From contig CAIQYP010000336.1 in the NCBI GenBank assembly GCA_903876045.1, forward strand, positions 1 to 42,775: DNA of 42,775 nt. The letters are read 5' to 3'. Below, piece after piece: positions 7,740-16,591 of the stretch (position 1 is the first letter of the stretch; every line of letters starts with the position of its first letter). The translations under genes were made by a program, and so were the position numbers. Under the pieces are notes generated by a model. That model saw only the letters and a list, made by a program, of their open reading frames with translations, was not told where the DNA came from and made no database searches. The stretch is from an uncultured beta proteobacterium. Its GTDB lineage: Bacteria; Pseudomonadota; Gammaproteobacteria; Burkholderiales; Burkholderiaceae_C.

Positions 7740-10150
7740 GGTGCAGCTTTGACGTCCAGTTCAACGGCAGGCGTATCCGGCAATGACACGCTGCTGCTGT
7801 CGGTGTTTTGCACATTGACCGAGCTCAGGCTGATTTGGGTTGTCCCGTCCCCTGCCAACACTTCAAACTGCAACTGCGCCAAAGCACCACCCGCAGCGGG
7901 TAAAGCCTCACCACGGCCTGCGGCCAACTCCAGGCGCACCGAGCCGGGGCTGTCGCCATCCCCTGTAAAGCGCGCCCCGGCCGCATTGTTGCGGGCACTG
8001 TCGGCCTCATTGACGGCAATCAGTTTCAGTCGGCTGCTGTCATAGCTCAAGCTGGTCTGCAGCATCGAAGCGGCGGTCACCGGCGGGAAAGCAAGGGACA
8101 CCGAAATCTTCTCACCGACCTTGGCACTGGCCGGTGCCGCCAGTGTCATGGGACGCAGTGGTGCCGCCGCAATGGCTGGCCGAGCTGCTGTCGGGGCGGC
8201 AGGCGCTGCTTGAGCCGCTCCGCGCGGGGCGAGTTTGCCGGCAGCGGCCGCTGCCGGGGTGGGTGCCGATACAGCTGCTGCTGAAGCTGCCGCAGGCGCA
8301 GACGAACTAGCAGATGGTGCTGTCGACACACTGCCCGCACTGCTTGCCGGTGTGCCGGCATTCGTCGGTTGTAACTTGGCATTGCCCAACTGGCGGGTGC
8401 CAAAGCGCATGTTGTTTTCAGTGCCGGACCACATCTCCAGCAAGTCGCTGTCCACCTGCCGGTTGTTGCGCACGATGTGCGGCGTGATCGACATGATGAT
8501 TTCTTTTTTGTTCTTCACGTCAGTCTGCTTGCCAAACAGGCGACCCAGAATCGGAATGTCGCCCAGGCCGGGCACGCGCGTAGCATCGCTGGTGTCGGCA
8601 TCCTGGATCAGGCCACCGATGACCTCGGTCTGGCCGTCCTTCAGACGCAGCACCGTGTTCACGCTACGGGTGCCGATGGTGTAGGCAATCGTGCCGGTCT
8701 TGGCAGCGTCAGAGTTGGGGGCGCTGGCCGAACTCACTTCCAGGGTCAAGCGAATGGCCACTTCACCGTCGGCATACACGGTGGGCTCGGCTTCGATTTT
8801 GATACCCACTTCCACGTATTGCACGCTGGTGTTATAGACCGAAGTGCCACCGGTAACGGACGGTGTGGCCGCCGATGAGATCACCGGCAGGCGGTCACCC
8901 ACCAGGAACTTGGCCTTTTCCTTGCTGCGCACCCGAATGCGCGGTGTTGCCAGCGTATTGACGTCAGAGTCTGTTTTCTTGGCCGTGATCGTCACGCCCG
9001 AGGCGGACAGAAAATCGTTGCGCCCCAAGGCCGTCAACTGATCCACGGTCATACTGGTAATGCTGGTGCCGAAGCTGGTGGGCAAGTCAATGCCCAGCGC
9101 CAGTGCGCGGTCGCGCGAGATTTCCATCACGTCCACTTCCAGCATCACTTCCGGCTCCGGCTGGTCCATGGCAACGATCAGTTTCTCGATCATGCGGATC
9201 ACTTGCGGTGTGTCGCGCACCACCAGCGAGTTGGTTTTTTCATCAACAAACATGTCCTTGGTCTTGGTCATGGTTTTAACCATGGCCATGACGTTCTTGG
9301 GATCTGCGTTGGTGATGGCAAAGCGGCGAATCTTCAGCTCCGCATATTCGCGCGACTTGGTTTCCGTGTCCGCGTAAATCAGGATCGAGTTCTCACCCAT
9401 GATGCGCTTGGCCGTCTGGGTTTGCATCAGGATCAGGTCGATGGCTTCTTCCACCGGCGTGTCGCGCACAAAGATCGTGACCTTCAAGTCGGCCTTTACG
9501 TCTTTGTCAAACAGCACGTTCAAGCCCGTGGTCTTGGCAATGGCCTCCATCACCATGCGCAAGTTCGCATCGCGGAACTGCAGCGTCACCGGCTTCTTGC
9601 CCTTCAGGTTCAGACTGATGCCATTGAGCGTACTGTTTTGCGATGTGGCTTCCATGATTTGACTGCGCAATGCCACAGCCCGAGGATGCGTCGGGTTCTC
9701 CACCAGCACGCGGCCAATCGCGGTGCTGGCCTGCTCCAGGTCGCCCTTGCCATACATTAATGCGGCCTCATCCACGCGTGCTTCCTGGCGGCGCTCGATG
9801 TTTATCTCGTTGATTGCCTGGCGCGCTGCCACATGGCCACGATCCAGCTTCAGCACACGGCTATAGCGCTGCAGGGCGGCATCCCAGTGTTGTTCGCTCT
9901 TCTCTTTGGTGGCGTCCTGCATGAGGGCGGAGGTCAACCGGTCGCGTTGTAGCAGCCAATCCTTCTTGAAGGCTGCATTGCCGGGGTCAGCCAGTTTGGC
10001 CTCTTCCAACTTGGCGATGCCTTCTTCCAACTTGCCCTCTTCAATGAGCGAATAACCTTCTTTGTGCATGCGGTCGGCCGCACAACCCGCCAAGGCTAAA
10101 GCCAGCAGGATTGCCAGCGTGTTACGTTGCGGAAAATAGTTTTTTTTCAC
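7736..10150 (-). CDS. gspD: Type II secretion secretin, lipoprotein with TPR head and C-terminal cohesin-like domain
   Basis: An 804-residue outer-membrane secretin. A lipobox (LALAGC, Cys23) indicates a lipoprotein. TPR-like helices with alternating EEGKLEEGIAKLEEA elements cover about 30-170. Secretin short N-domains lie around 180-400, and the beta-barrel core about 400-590 carries the signature VPGLGDIPILGRLFG. An Ala/Ser/Pro linker (about 615-670) leads to a final 130-residue beta domain starting LAAPASAKVGEKISVSL and ending ISLSSVNVQ, the pattern of cohesin-type modules. The layout resembles MshL/PilQ-type secretins more than classical GspD. It overlaps both neighbours by 4 bp. The cohesin-like tail is unusual and may sit at the pore to bind cargo or cell-surface partners. 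Confidence 0.9.
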   Translation of the reverse strand: MKKNYFPQRNTLAILLALALAGCAADRMHKEGYSLIEEGKLEEGIAKLEEAKLADPGNAAFKKDWLLQRDRLTSALMQDATKEKSEQHWDAALQRYSRVLKLDRGHVAARQAINEINIERRQEARVDEAALMYGKGDLEQASTAIGRVLVENPTHPRAVALRSQIMEATSQNSTLNGISLNLKGKKPVTLQFRDANLRMVMEAIAKTTGLNVLFDKDVKADLKVTIFVRDTPVEEAIDLILMQTQTAKRIMGENSILIYADTETKSREYAELKIRRFAITNADPKNVMAMVKTMTKTKDMFVDEKTNSLVVRDTPQVIRMIEKLIVAMDQPEPEVMLEVDVMEISRDRALALGIDLPTSFGTSITSMTVDQLTALGRNDFLSASGVTITAKKTDSDVNTLATPRIRVRSKEKAKFLVGDRLPVISSAATPSVTGGTSVYNTSVQYVEVGIKIEAEPTVYADGEVAIRLTLEVSSASAPNSDAAKTGTIAYTIGTRSVNTVLRLKDGQTEVIGGLIQDADTSDATRVPGLGDIPILGRLFGKQTDVKNKKEIIMSITPHIVRNNRQVDSDLLEMWSGTENNMRFGTRQLGNAKLQPTNAGTPASSAGSVSTAPSASSSAPAAASAAAVSAPTPAAAAAGKLAPRGAAQAAPAAPTAARPAIAAAPLRPMTLAAPASAKVGEKISVSLAFPPVTAASMLQTSLSYDSSRLKLIAVNEADSARNNAAGARFTGDGDSPGSVRLELAAGRGEALPAAGGALAQLQFEVLAGDGTTQISLSSVNVQNTDSSSVSLPDTPAVELDVKAAP

Positions 10151-10686
10151 TGGGCGCTCCCGGTGGGTAAAGATTGCGACGTGCCCAAGGGCAGATAAAT
10201 AAAAGTCACTTTGCTGGCCTCAATGCGATCAATGCGATACGTGTTTTCAAGAACGTCACCCTGGGCCGCCGTTATGACACGGTTGCCTCGCGTGAGGATC
10301 ACCAGATTGGTGTCGCCCTGCTCAAAGCGACCCATAAATACGTAGGGCAACGGCGGTGCGGAGGGCGGCGGCGGTGGTGGAGGAGGTGGGGGCGGTGGAG
10401 GCGGCGGAGGTGGCGGCGGCGGTATCACCCACGTGCTCCTCGCAAACAATGCGCCCGTTCCCTTTTTGGTCAGACGGCCACGTTCATCCACGGCGTTGAG
10501 CTTTTGGTCCAGACTTTGGGCTGCTGCGCTCAGTGTCGTCGGCGTGGTGTCCCGCACCTTTGGGGCCTTGCCAGCCTTGCTTGGCTCAGACACCGGAACA
10601 TCGCTCTCCTGGGGCGCGAACCAGAATAACCCGCCCGTCACCAAAGCACCGGCCACGATCAAAAGTTTGGTTTGTCCCGGCGTCAT
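10147..10686 (-). CDS. PilP/GspC-like inner-membrane linker with a 20-proline run
   Basis: A 179-residue protein: an N-terminal transmembrane anchor (LLIVAGALVTGGLFWFAP), a periplasmic linker, a run of about 20 consecutive prolines encoded at 10363-10422, and a small C-terminal beta domain (YVFMGRF...RGNRVITAAQGD) typical of PilP/GspC HR domains that dock on the secretin. The role would be to couple the inner-membrane PilM/N/O-like platform to the secretin encoded next. The proline run should form a rigid polyproline II spacer, and its translation will need EF-P. It overlaps both neighbours by 4 bp. Confidence 0.75.
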   Translation of the reverse strand: MTPGQTKLLIVAGALVTGGLFWFAPQESDVPVSEPSKAGKAPKVRDTTPTTLSAAAQSLDQKLNAVDERGRLTKKGTGALFARSTWVIPPPPPPPPPPPPPPPPPPPPSAPPLPYVFMGRFEQGDTNLVILTRGNRVITAAQGDVLENTYRIDRIEASKVTFIYLPLGTSQSLPTGSAQ

Positions 10687-11240
10687 GGTTGTGTATCCAC
10701 AAAAACTACGAACACCAATTTAGCCTCAACCGCGGCATCGTCAACCTTGTCGCGCTTGAAAGCTGCGTTCTCCAAAGCCAGAGTCGTGTTGTCCTTCAAC
10801 ACCATGTCCATGAAGGTGAGCACCTGCTTGAAAGTGCCCTTCACCGGAAGCGTAATGCGGTAACGCGCCAGGCGCTCCGAGCCGGTTTGCAGCCAGGCGT
10901 ATTCACCCGTCTCCAGCATCAACTCCTGCTTGTCGGCCGCGCGGTAAATGCGTTTGAGCGCATCCGGCACCCTATCGCCGGCCGGAAAGCTCTTGTAAAA
11001 CACCGTCAGTTGTTCTTCGTGATTCAGCGCCGAACTGATGGGCAAACTGCTCTTGGATTGCACTTGCTGCTGCAGCGAGCCCAGCTTTTTATGAGAAGTA
11101 ACCAATTCCTTCTCGCCGGCCCGAATCAGGGTGAACCAGCCCAGCACGGCGACCAGCGCCATCACCAGACCCAGGGTGCCCACGCCACCGAGTTGCGCCA
11201 GCCGGTATTGCAATTGGCGTTGAAGAGCCACAGCGTTCAT
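10683..11240 (-). CDS. PilO/MshJ-like inner-membrane assembly protein
   Basis: A 185-residue bitopic protein with a cytoplasmic N-terminus, a transmembrane helix at about 20-40 (VGTLGLVMALVAVLGWFTLI), a short coiled region (KELVTSHKKLGSLQQQVQ), then a ferredoxin-like periplasmic domain ending in LVFVVFVDTQP. Position between PilN-like and PilP-like genes and this topology fit PilO (GspM analogue). It overlaps each neighbour by 4 bp (ATGA junctions). Confidence 0.72.
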   Translation of the reverse strand: MNAVALQRQLQYRLAQLGGVGTLGLVMALVAVLGWFTLIRAGEKELVTSHKKLGSLQQQVQSKSSLPISSALNHEEQLTVFYKSFPAGDRVPDALKRIYRAADKQELMLETGEYAWLQTGSERLARYRITLPVKGTFKQVLTFMDMVLKDNTTLALENAAFKRDKVDDAAVEAKLVFVVFVDTQP

Positions 11241-11770
11241 TCGGTGGTCCTCCAGATTGCTGCCACCCGAAACCGTACTGGTTTTTCAGGCACCGCCTTG
11301 TTGATGGTGTGCGACTGCAGCGCCACTTCGGAGAAGTCGGGGCTGCTTTGCAGATCCGAAACAAATTTCAGCATGAACTCCATGCTTCTGGCCTCCGCAA
11401 CCAGCACCACATGGCCCTTCAGCGGATCGGGCTCTATCGAAATAAAAGCCACGTTGCCGTTCTTGCTCGCTTCACCCAGCGCCACAAAAAAGCGCTGCCA
11501 GGGCAGGCTCAACTGCACCGAGACACCGCGCGCCTGCTGCCAGGCTTTAGCCAGTTCGGCGGGCTTCAGCGTGGAGGTCGGAGCCGGTGCACCGAGCTTG
11601 GTCACCTCGACCTGCATGAGTTCGCGCTGGGCGCTTAATTTGGGGTACAGCACCCATTGCCCGTAGGCGGCTACAGCCGCCAGCGCAGCGGCGCCCAGCA
11701 GCAACATGAAGCCGCGTAGCCAGAACAGATAGCCGGGCCTGGCAACCAGGTTGAAGTAAAAGCTTTTCAT
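11237..11770 (-). CDS. PilN-like inner-membrane assembly protein
   Basis: A 177-residue bitopic protein. The N-terminus (MKSFYFNLVARPGYLFWLRG) resembles the INLL/FNL peptide by which PilN docks on PilM. A transmembrane helix follows at about 20-42, then a coiled stretch and a periplasmic domain. It is placed directly after the PilM-like gene with a 4-bp overlap, the order seen in pilMNOP clusters. It would form the inner-membrane alignment complex for the pseudopilus and be the analogue of the GspL periplasmic part. Confidence 0.7.
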   Translation of the reverse strand: MKSFYFNLVARPGYLFWLRGFMLLLGAAALAAVAAYGQWVLYPKLSAQRELMQVEVTKLGAPAPTSTLKPAELAKAWQQARGVSVQLSLPWQRFFVALGEASKNGNVAFISIEPDPLKGHVVLVAEARSMEFMLKFVSDLQSSPDFSEVALQSHTINKAVPEKPVRFRVAAIWRTTE

Positions 11771-12585
11771 GGGCGCACTCCCAAGAGCGCAAACGCATAC
11801 TTGGCGCCAGCCGCGTTGTCCCTTGTTCTCAAAGGCACAAATTCCACGCCCATCAGATTACCAAACGGCAGATGTTCAAAAGCCGGTGCATGCAGAAAAA
11901 TGGGCACCGGTTTCTCGGCCTTCAGGCTGGTGGACGACAACTGAATTTCCTGGCGAATGCGGGCAAGCAACTCTTCCGGGCTGTTCAAGTTCGCGTGCAC
12001 CGAATAAATCCACTTCCAGGAGTCATTGGCCCAACTCGCCAAGGTCAGGCGCCCGTCTTCCAAATTGATCATCCAGCCCGTACTACCCAACTTCTTGCGA
12101 TGGGTTTGCAGCACGGCAGAAAAAGCGGTCTGTATGGACTTCACCTTGGGACGCTTCTGCTCAAAATTACTCTGCAATACAGCAAACAGTGTTTTGGGAA
12201 TGGCAATGGAAATTCGCGACTGCCCAGGCCGGCCCTCGCTCAAGGCAAAGTGCCAATCCGCGCTCGTGTTGGCACCATACACATCATCAAAATTAAGCAT
12301 CGCCATGGACATGTCTTCGTCCGCATTGCGCAACGCCGCACTCCAGGGAAAGCAGGCGTACCGGGCCAGCTTGTCCGACAGCACCACATGCAACTGTTGC
12401 GCTTTGGTTTGTGTCACCAACTCGTTTACCACGCGGGTCAGGCCCTGCCAGTTGTCTGCAGCCTGCACCGTGGCCTCGCGCTGGCGCACTTCGACCGCGC
12501 GTCGGCCCAGGCCCGTCGCCTTGACGGCCTGGATCCGGTCCGGTGCGATGTACAGCGACAGTGTGTCAGGCGATAAAAGTGACAC
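11767..12585 (-). CDS. PilM/GspL-like cytoplasmic actin-fold protein (divergent)
   Basis: A 272-residue soluble protein without signal or membrane segments. It lies between gspE and the PilN-like gene, the usual place of PilM or the GspL cytoplasmic domain. The sequence is divergent: the opening LSLYIAPDRIQAVKATGLG resembles the first beta hairpin of MshI/PilM proteins, but the ATP-binding motifs are not clear, so it may have lost nucleotide binding. It overlaps gspE by 20 bp and the PilN-like gene by 4 bp. Function is inferred mainly from position. Confidence 0.65.
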   Translation of the reverse strand: MSLLSPDTLSLYIAPDRIQAVKATGLGRRAVEVRQREATVQAADNWQGLTRVVNELVTQTKAQQLHVVLSDKLARYACFPWSAALRNADEDMSMAMLNFDDVYGANTSADWHFALSEGRPGQSRISIAIPKTLFAVLQSNFEQKRPKVKSIQTAFSAVLQTHRKKLGSTGWMINLEDGRLTLASWANDSWKWIYSVHANLNSPEELLARIRQEIQLSSTSLKAEKPVPIFLHAPAFEHLPFGNLMGVEFVPLRTRDNAAGAKYAFALLGVRP

Positions 12586-14263
12586 GATTGATCTCGCTTA
12601 AAGTAGTTTCACCTTTGCGTACCAGCGCCAGGGCTGATGCACGCAACAACATGGTTCCATTGGCTTGCGCCGCTTGTTTCAATTGCCGTATCGGCGCGCG
12701 CGCAATAATCAATTCCCGGATTTCATCGTTCAGGTTGAGAATCTCGGCAATCGCCTTACGGCCCTTGAAGCCGCTGCCACGGCAGTGGCCGCAGCCCTTG
12801 CCGGAGCGGAAAGTCCAGCCCTTGACAACCTCTTCGGTAAGGCCGGACGCATGCAGCAACTCGGGCGAAGGATGGTCCTCCGCCTCGCAGTGCTTGCAGT
12901 TCACACGCAACAGGCGCTGCGCCAGCACACCATTCAGCGCCGACACCAGGCTGTACATGTCAACGCCCATGTGCATGAAACGCCCGATCACGTCGAACAC
13001 ATTGTTGGCGTGCACCGTGGTAAACACCAAGTGCCCCGTCAACGCCGACTGGATGGCGATCTGGGCCGTCTCCGAGTCGCGAATTTCACCCACCATGATC
13101 TTGTCCGGGTCGTGCCGCAAGATCGAGCGCAGGCCCCGCGCAAAGGTCAAGCCCTTTTTCTCATTCACTGGAATTTGCAGCACACCGGGCAACTGGTATT
13201 CCACCGGGTCTTCAATCGTCACAATTTTTTCAGAGCCGGTGTTGATCTCCGAGATCGCTGCATACAACGTGGTGGTCTTGCCGCTACCGGTGGGGCCCGT
13301 GACCAGCATCATGCCGTAGGGCTCGGAGGCCAGGCGGCGAAGCACCACCGCCACTTCTTCATCAAAGCCCAGGGTGGTGAGCTGCAAGCCCTTCATCTGG
13401 TCGGAGAGCGACTGCTTGTCCAGAATCCGCAACACCGCGTCTTCACCGTGGATGCTGGGGATGATGGACACGCGCAAGTCAATCAGCCGCCCCTGCAGGC
13501 TCACGCGGAAGCGCCCGTCCTGCGGCACCCGACGCTCGGAAATGTCCAACTCCGACATCACCTTGATACGCGAAATCGTTTGCTCGGCCAAGTCCGAAGT
13601 GGATACCGAGCCCACCGTGCTCAGCACCCCGTCCACCCGGTATTTGATGACCATGCCGGAGCCTTCGGACTCCAGATGAATATCGCTGGCGCCTGCGCGT
13701 AGTGCATCAAAAACAGTGGAGTTGACGAACTTGATAACCGGGCTGGCATCTTCGCTGATAGCCCGAAAACTCAGCTCCTCGACAGACCCGTCGGCCGTGG
13801 TGCTGCCGCTGTCGCGCGCCTCTTGCGACTCCAGCGACTCCATGGCACGCAGGCCTTTTTCCTGGCGTGTCAGGAAGGCAGAAATATCGCTCCGGTGGGC
13901 CAGGCACTTGATGTATTCAAAGTCCAGATTGGCATCGACCCACTGCCGCAGCTTTTGGTCGAATGGGTCGGACACCACCAGCAGCAACTCGCCACCTTCT
14001 TCGCGCAGCAGCAGGCACTCGTGGCGCAGCATGTCGCGGAACTGCATGATGTCCAGTGCCGCCGTCATGTTGTTGATGGCAGCCATGGTGACCACCGGCA
14101 AGCCCACGCGCAGCCCCAGCGCATGCAAAAACTGGGCATTGTCGAGCGCCAGAATTTGCTGCAGTGGCTCCACCATCGGCAGGTTTTCCACAGTCGCTTT
14201 ATCCTGGGCCTGACGCATCAGGCCCATGAACTCGGACGGGGATGCGCTGACTTTTTCGTTCAT
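12566..14263 (-). CDS. gspE: Type II secretion ATPase GspE
   Basis: A 565-residue hexameric ATPase that powers pseudopilus assembly. An N-terminal GspE/PilB domain (about 1-150) leads into the motor domain: Walker A GPTGSGKTTTLY near 318-329, aspartate box ITIEDPVEYQ, Walker B IMVGEIRDSETA, His box TTVHANN. The zinc-binding cysteine quartet CKHC...CGHC near 445-490, typical of GspE, is present. Overlaps with gspF (4 bp) and the PilM-like gene (20 bp) suggest coupled translation. Confidence 0.95.
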   Translation of the reverse strand: MNEKVSASPSEFMGLMRQAQDKATVENLPMVEPLQQILALDNAQFLHALGLRVGLPVVTMAAINNMTAALDIMQFRDMLRHECLLLREEGGELLLVVSDPFDQKLRQWVDANLDFEYIKCLAHRSDISAFLTRQEKGLRAMESLESQEARDSGSTTADGSVEELSFRAISEDASPVIKFVNSTVFDALRAGASDIHLESEGSGMVIKYRVDGVLSTVGSVSTSDLAEQTISRIKVMSELDISERRVPQDGRFRVSLQGRLIDLRVSIIPSIHGEDAVLRILDKQSLSDQMKGLQLTTLGFDEEVAVVLRRLASEPYGMMLVTGPTGSGKTTTLYAAISEINTGSEKIVTIEDPVEYQLPGVLQIPVNEKKGLTFARGLRSILRHDPDKIMVGEIRDSETAQIAIQSALTGHLVFTTVHANNVFDVIGRFMHMGVDMYSLVSALNGVLAQRLLRVNCKHCEAEDHPSPELLHASGLTEEVVKGWTFRSGKGCGHCRGSGFKGRKAIAEILNLNDEIRELIIARAPIRQLKQAAQANGTMLLRASALALVRKGETTLSEINRVTFIA

Positions 14264-15453
14264 CGGATACTTCCTGCCAGTTCAAAGATCGGGAAATACA
14301 TAACGACCACAATGAAGCCAATGACCAAGCCAATGAAAGCCATCAGCAACGGCTCAAACAACTTCACGAACCAGTCAATCCACTGACTGATTTCGTTGTC
14401 ATAAAACATCGCGATACGCTCCATCATTTCGCCCATTTGTCCGGTGCGTTCCCCTACACGTAGCATACGTGCGGACACTGCAGTGGTCAGGCCGGTCTTC
14501 TCCATGGCTTGCGAAATGGGGGTGCCTTCCCGGATCGATTGGGTCGCAATACCGAGTTGCGTGCTGAGTGCGCCGGGCAGCAAATCGGACACCAACTCCA
14601 GCGAAGCCACGGCGGGCATACCACCGCGCAACAGCATGCCCAACGACCGGTAGAAACGCGCCAGTTGATAGATGCGAATGCGCTCCCCCAGTGCCGGAAT
14701 TTTTTGCAAGGCCTGCACAATGCGGACCGGTGTCTCGGGTCTGGAGATCCAGAAGCCCAGCAGCACAATCGCCACACCAATGGCAATCAAAAGCATCAGG
14801 CCGTAGTCATGCGCAAAGTGGCCCCACTGAATGAGCAGCCTCGACATCCACGGCACCTCGCCCCCAAGGTCCTCAAAAATCTTGGCAAACTTCGGCACCA
14901 CATAGCCCAGCAAAAACGCAATTACCAAGGTGCCCGCCACCATCAGCAGCACCGGGTAGATGCTGGCGCTGACAATTTTCTTTTTGACCGTGTCCAGCTG
15001 GTTTTGATAGGTCACATATTTTTCCAGCGCCTCGGGCAGGCCGCCGGTGCGCTCGCTCGCGCGCACCGTGGCGACGAAGAGGGGCGGAAAAGTATCAGGG
15101 AACTGTGCCAGCGCGTTCGACAACGAGTTGCCGCGAAACAGGTCTGCCACCAGCTTGCTCAAAATGTCTTTGCGCTCGGTTCGGGTTTCTTTTTCGTTCA
15201 GCGTCTCAATCGACTCCACCAGCGCCAAACCAGCGTTCAACAAGGTCAACAACTCCTGGCTGAACTGCCCCACCGGAAAATCGCCCTTGCTCTTGCGCAA
15301 CGAAGGCATGCCCATCGCTGCGCCACCCGTGATGGACAGCACGCGCAGCCCCCGCTCTGCAGCAGTCTGCAGCGCCAACTCCTTGCTGGCCGCGTCTAGC
15401 GTAATCGTGCTGACAGCGGCTGACCGGTCAATCGAACGGATGGTGAACTGCAT
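14260..15453 (-). CDS. gspF: Type II secretion inner-membrane platform protein GspF
   Basis: A 397-residue polytopic protein with two GspF repeats: the first begins FSQELLTLLNAGLALVESIE near 80-100, the second FYRSLGMLLRGGMPAVASLE near 270-290. Three hydrophobic segments (about 165-190, 215-235 and the C-terminal ALLMAFIGLVIGFIVVVMYF) match the family topology. It is the platform on which GspE drives pseudopilin extraction. It lies 36 bp after gspG and overlaps gspE by 4 bp. Confidence 0.94.
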   Translation of the reverse strand: MQFTIRSIDRSAAVSTITLDAASKELALQTAAERGLRVLSITGGAAMGMPSLRKSKGDFPVGQFSQELLTLLNAGLALVESIETLNEKETRTERKDILSKLVADLFRGNSLSNALAQFPDTFPPLFVATVRASERTGGLPEALEKYVTYQNQLDTVKKKIVSASIYPVLLMVAGTLVIAFLLGYVVPKFAKIFEDLGGEVPWMSRLLIQWGHFAHDYGLMLLIAIGVAIVLLGFWISRPETPVRIVQALQKIPALGERIRIYQLARFYRSLGMLLRGGMPAVASLELVSDLLPGALSTQLGIATQSIREGTPISQAMEKTGLTTAVSARMLRVGERTGQMGEMMERIAMFYDNEISQWIDWFVKLFEPLLMAFIGLVIGFIVVVMYFPIFELAGSIR

Positions 15454-15489
15454 AAGTTGCGGTGTGGCCTTTGAGGTTTAGACCCGCGC

Positions 15490-15912
15490 TTATTCCCAGT
15501 TGCCGATGTCTGCGTCTTCACCCGTGCCGCCTGGCACCGTGTCTTTCCCGAAAGAAATAATGTCGTATTCGCCATGCGTGCCCGGACGCTTGTAGGTGTA
15601 GGCGGTGCCCCAGGGATCCGTGGGAATGCCCTTTTTCAGGTAGGGACCATCCCAGCGCGTTTCATCCGCCGGCTTGGCATTCAGTGCTGCCAAACCTTGC
15701 TCTGTCGTGGGGTAGTGGCCGGTGTCCAGGCGGTACTGGTCCAGCGCCTTGCCAAAAGATTCAATCTGCGCGCGCGCCACCTTCACTTCAGACTTGCCCA
15801 CCTGCTTGAAATACATGGGCGCTACATAGCCCACCAGCAGGCCGATGATGACCATCACCACCAGCAATTCCAGCAGCGTAAAGCCGCGACTTTTTTGATT
15901 GATGGTTTTCAT
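15490..15912 (-). CDS. gspG: Major pseudopilin GspG
   Basis: A 140-residue pseudopilin with leader MKTINQKSRG and mature N-terminus FTLLELLVVMVIIGLLVGYV (Phe1, Glu5). The C-terminal domain has the GspG hallmarks YPTTEQGLAAL, WDGPYLKKGIPTDPWG and a calcium-loop-like GTGEDADIGNW ending. It should be cut and methylated by a prepilin peptidase (not in this window) and form the bulk of the pseudopilus. Only 4 bp separate its start from the stop of the SCO copper chaperone gene, so it is the second gene of that operon. Confidence 0.95.
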   Translation of the reverse strand: MKTINQKSRGFTLLELLVVMVIIGLLVGYVAPMYFKQVGKSEVKVARAQIESFGKALDQYRLDTGHYPTTEQGLAALNAKPADETRWDGPYLKKGIPTDPWGTAYTYKRPGTHGEYDIISFGKDTVPGGTGEDADIGNWE

Positions 15913-15916
15913 GACA

Positions 15917-16591
15917 TCAGCCCTTTACCTGGTCGCGATATTCCTTCACCACCTGCTCTGCGCTGGGGAAGCCCTCTAGCTGCACCCAGCTCTTTTTGCC
16001 ACCACCGTTGACGAACATCAGCGGCACATGGTTCATCTTGTCGCCACGGTAAGCACCAAAGGCCTTTTGAATCGCCACGCTATTGGCCAGCGTGCCGGTG
16101 TAGTGCTGCCACTGCGCCTTAGCGTCAAATTTTTTGCTATAGGCCAGCAAGCGCTCCGGAGTGTCGTATTCGGGGTCAATGGACACCGACAGAATTCGCA
16201 CATTCGCCAGGTCGGCCCCCAGCACATCCTGCGTGCGCGACAAAATTTGGCTCGTGACCGGGCACACCGTAGTGCAAGAGGTATATATAAAAGCCAGGAT
16301 GGTGGGTTTTTTGCCATCCAGCTCTTTAGCCAGAGTGGTCTTGCTGCCATCCTGCTTGACCATGGGTGTGGCGGCCAGGGCCACATCCACCATAGTGCGT
16401 CTGACAGCTGCGTTCATGTCGGGGTGGGCATGGTGGGCATGGGGGTCATCGCCCGACATATCCATCTTCGACATGTCATGCCCGGCATGCTCGTCTTGCG
16501 CCAGCGCGCCCAATGAAAAGCCCATTCCCAGTGCCAGCAATGAAGGTGCAGTCAGACAAACGGCACGTTGTAACAATGTTGCAAATTTCAT
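15917..16591 (-). CDS. SCO1/SenC-type copper chaperone, first gene of the secretion operon
   Basis: A 224-residue exported thioredoxin-fold protein. The signal peptide spans about 1-31 (LLALGMGFSLGALAQ). The mature N-terminus is very rich in His and Met (DEHAGHDMSKMDMSGDDPHA...), suited to copper binding. The SCO copper site is intact: the CxxxC pair in SCTTVCPVTSQ and the distal His in DKMNHVPLMF. Known: SCO proteins deliver copper to CuA of cytochrome oxidase or reduce its cysteines. Here no oxidase gene is near. The divergent neighbour is a multicopper oxidase, so delivery to MofA is inferred. Start at 16591 is supported by GGGAAGA upstream; a frame to 16666 lacks that and delays the signal peptide. 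Confidence 0.88.
   Translation of the reverse strand: MKFATLLQRAVCLTAPSLLALGMGFSLGALAQDEHAGHDMSKMDMSGDDPHAHHAHPDMNAAVRRTMVDVALAATPMVKQDGSKTTLAKELDGKKPTILAFIYTSCTTVCPVTSQILSRTQDVLGADLANVRILSVSIDPEYDTPERLLAYSKKFDAKAQWQHYTGTLANSVAIQKAFGAYRGDKMNHVPLMFVNGGGKKSWVQLEGFPSAEQVVKEYRDQVKG

Noticed and set aside
6222-15912. Type IVa pilus or MSHA pilus locus
   Set aside because: PilM/N/O/P-like genes are present, but there is no retraction ATPase, prepilin with adhesin features or PilC/PilY1-like protein, while GspG with its calcium-loop region, GspE zinc site and gene order favour an atypical type II secretion system.
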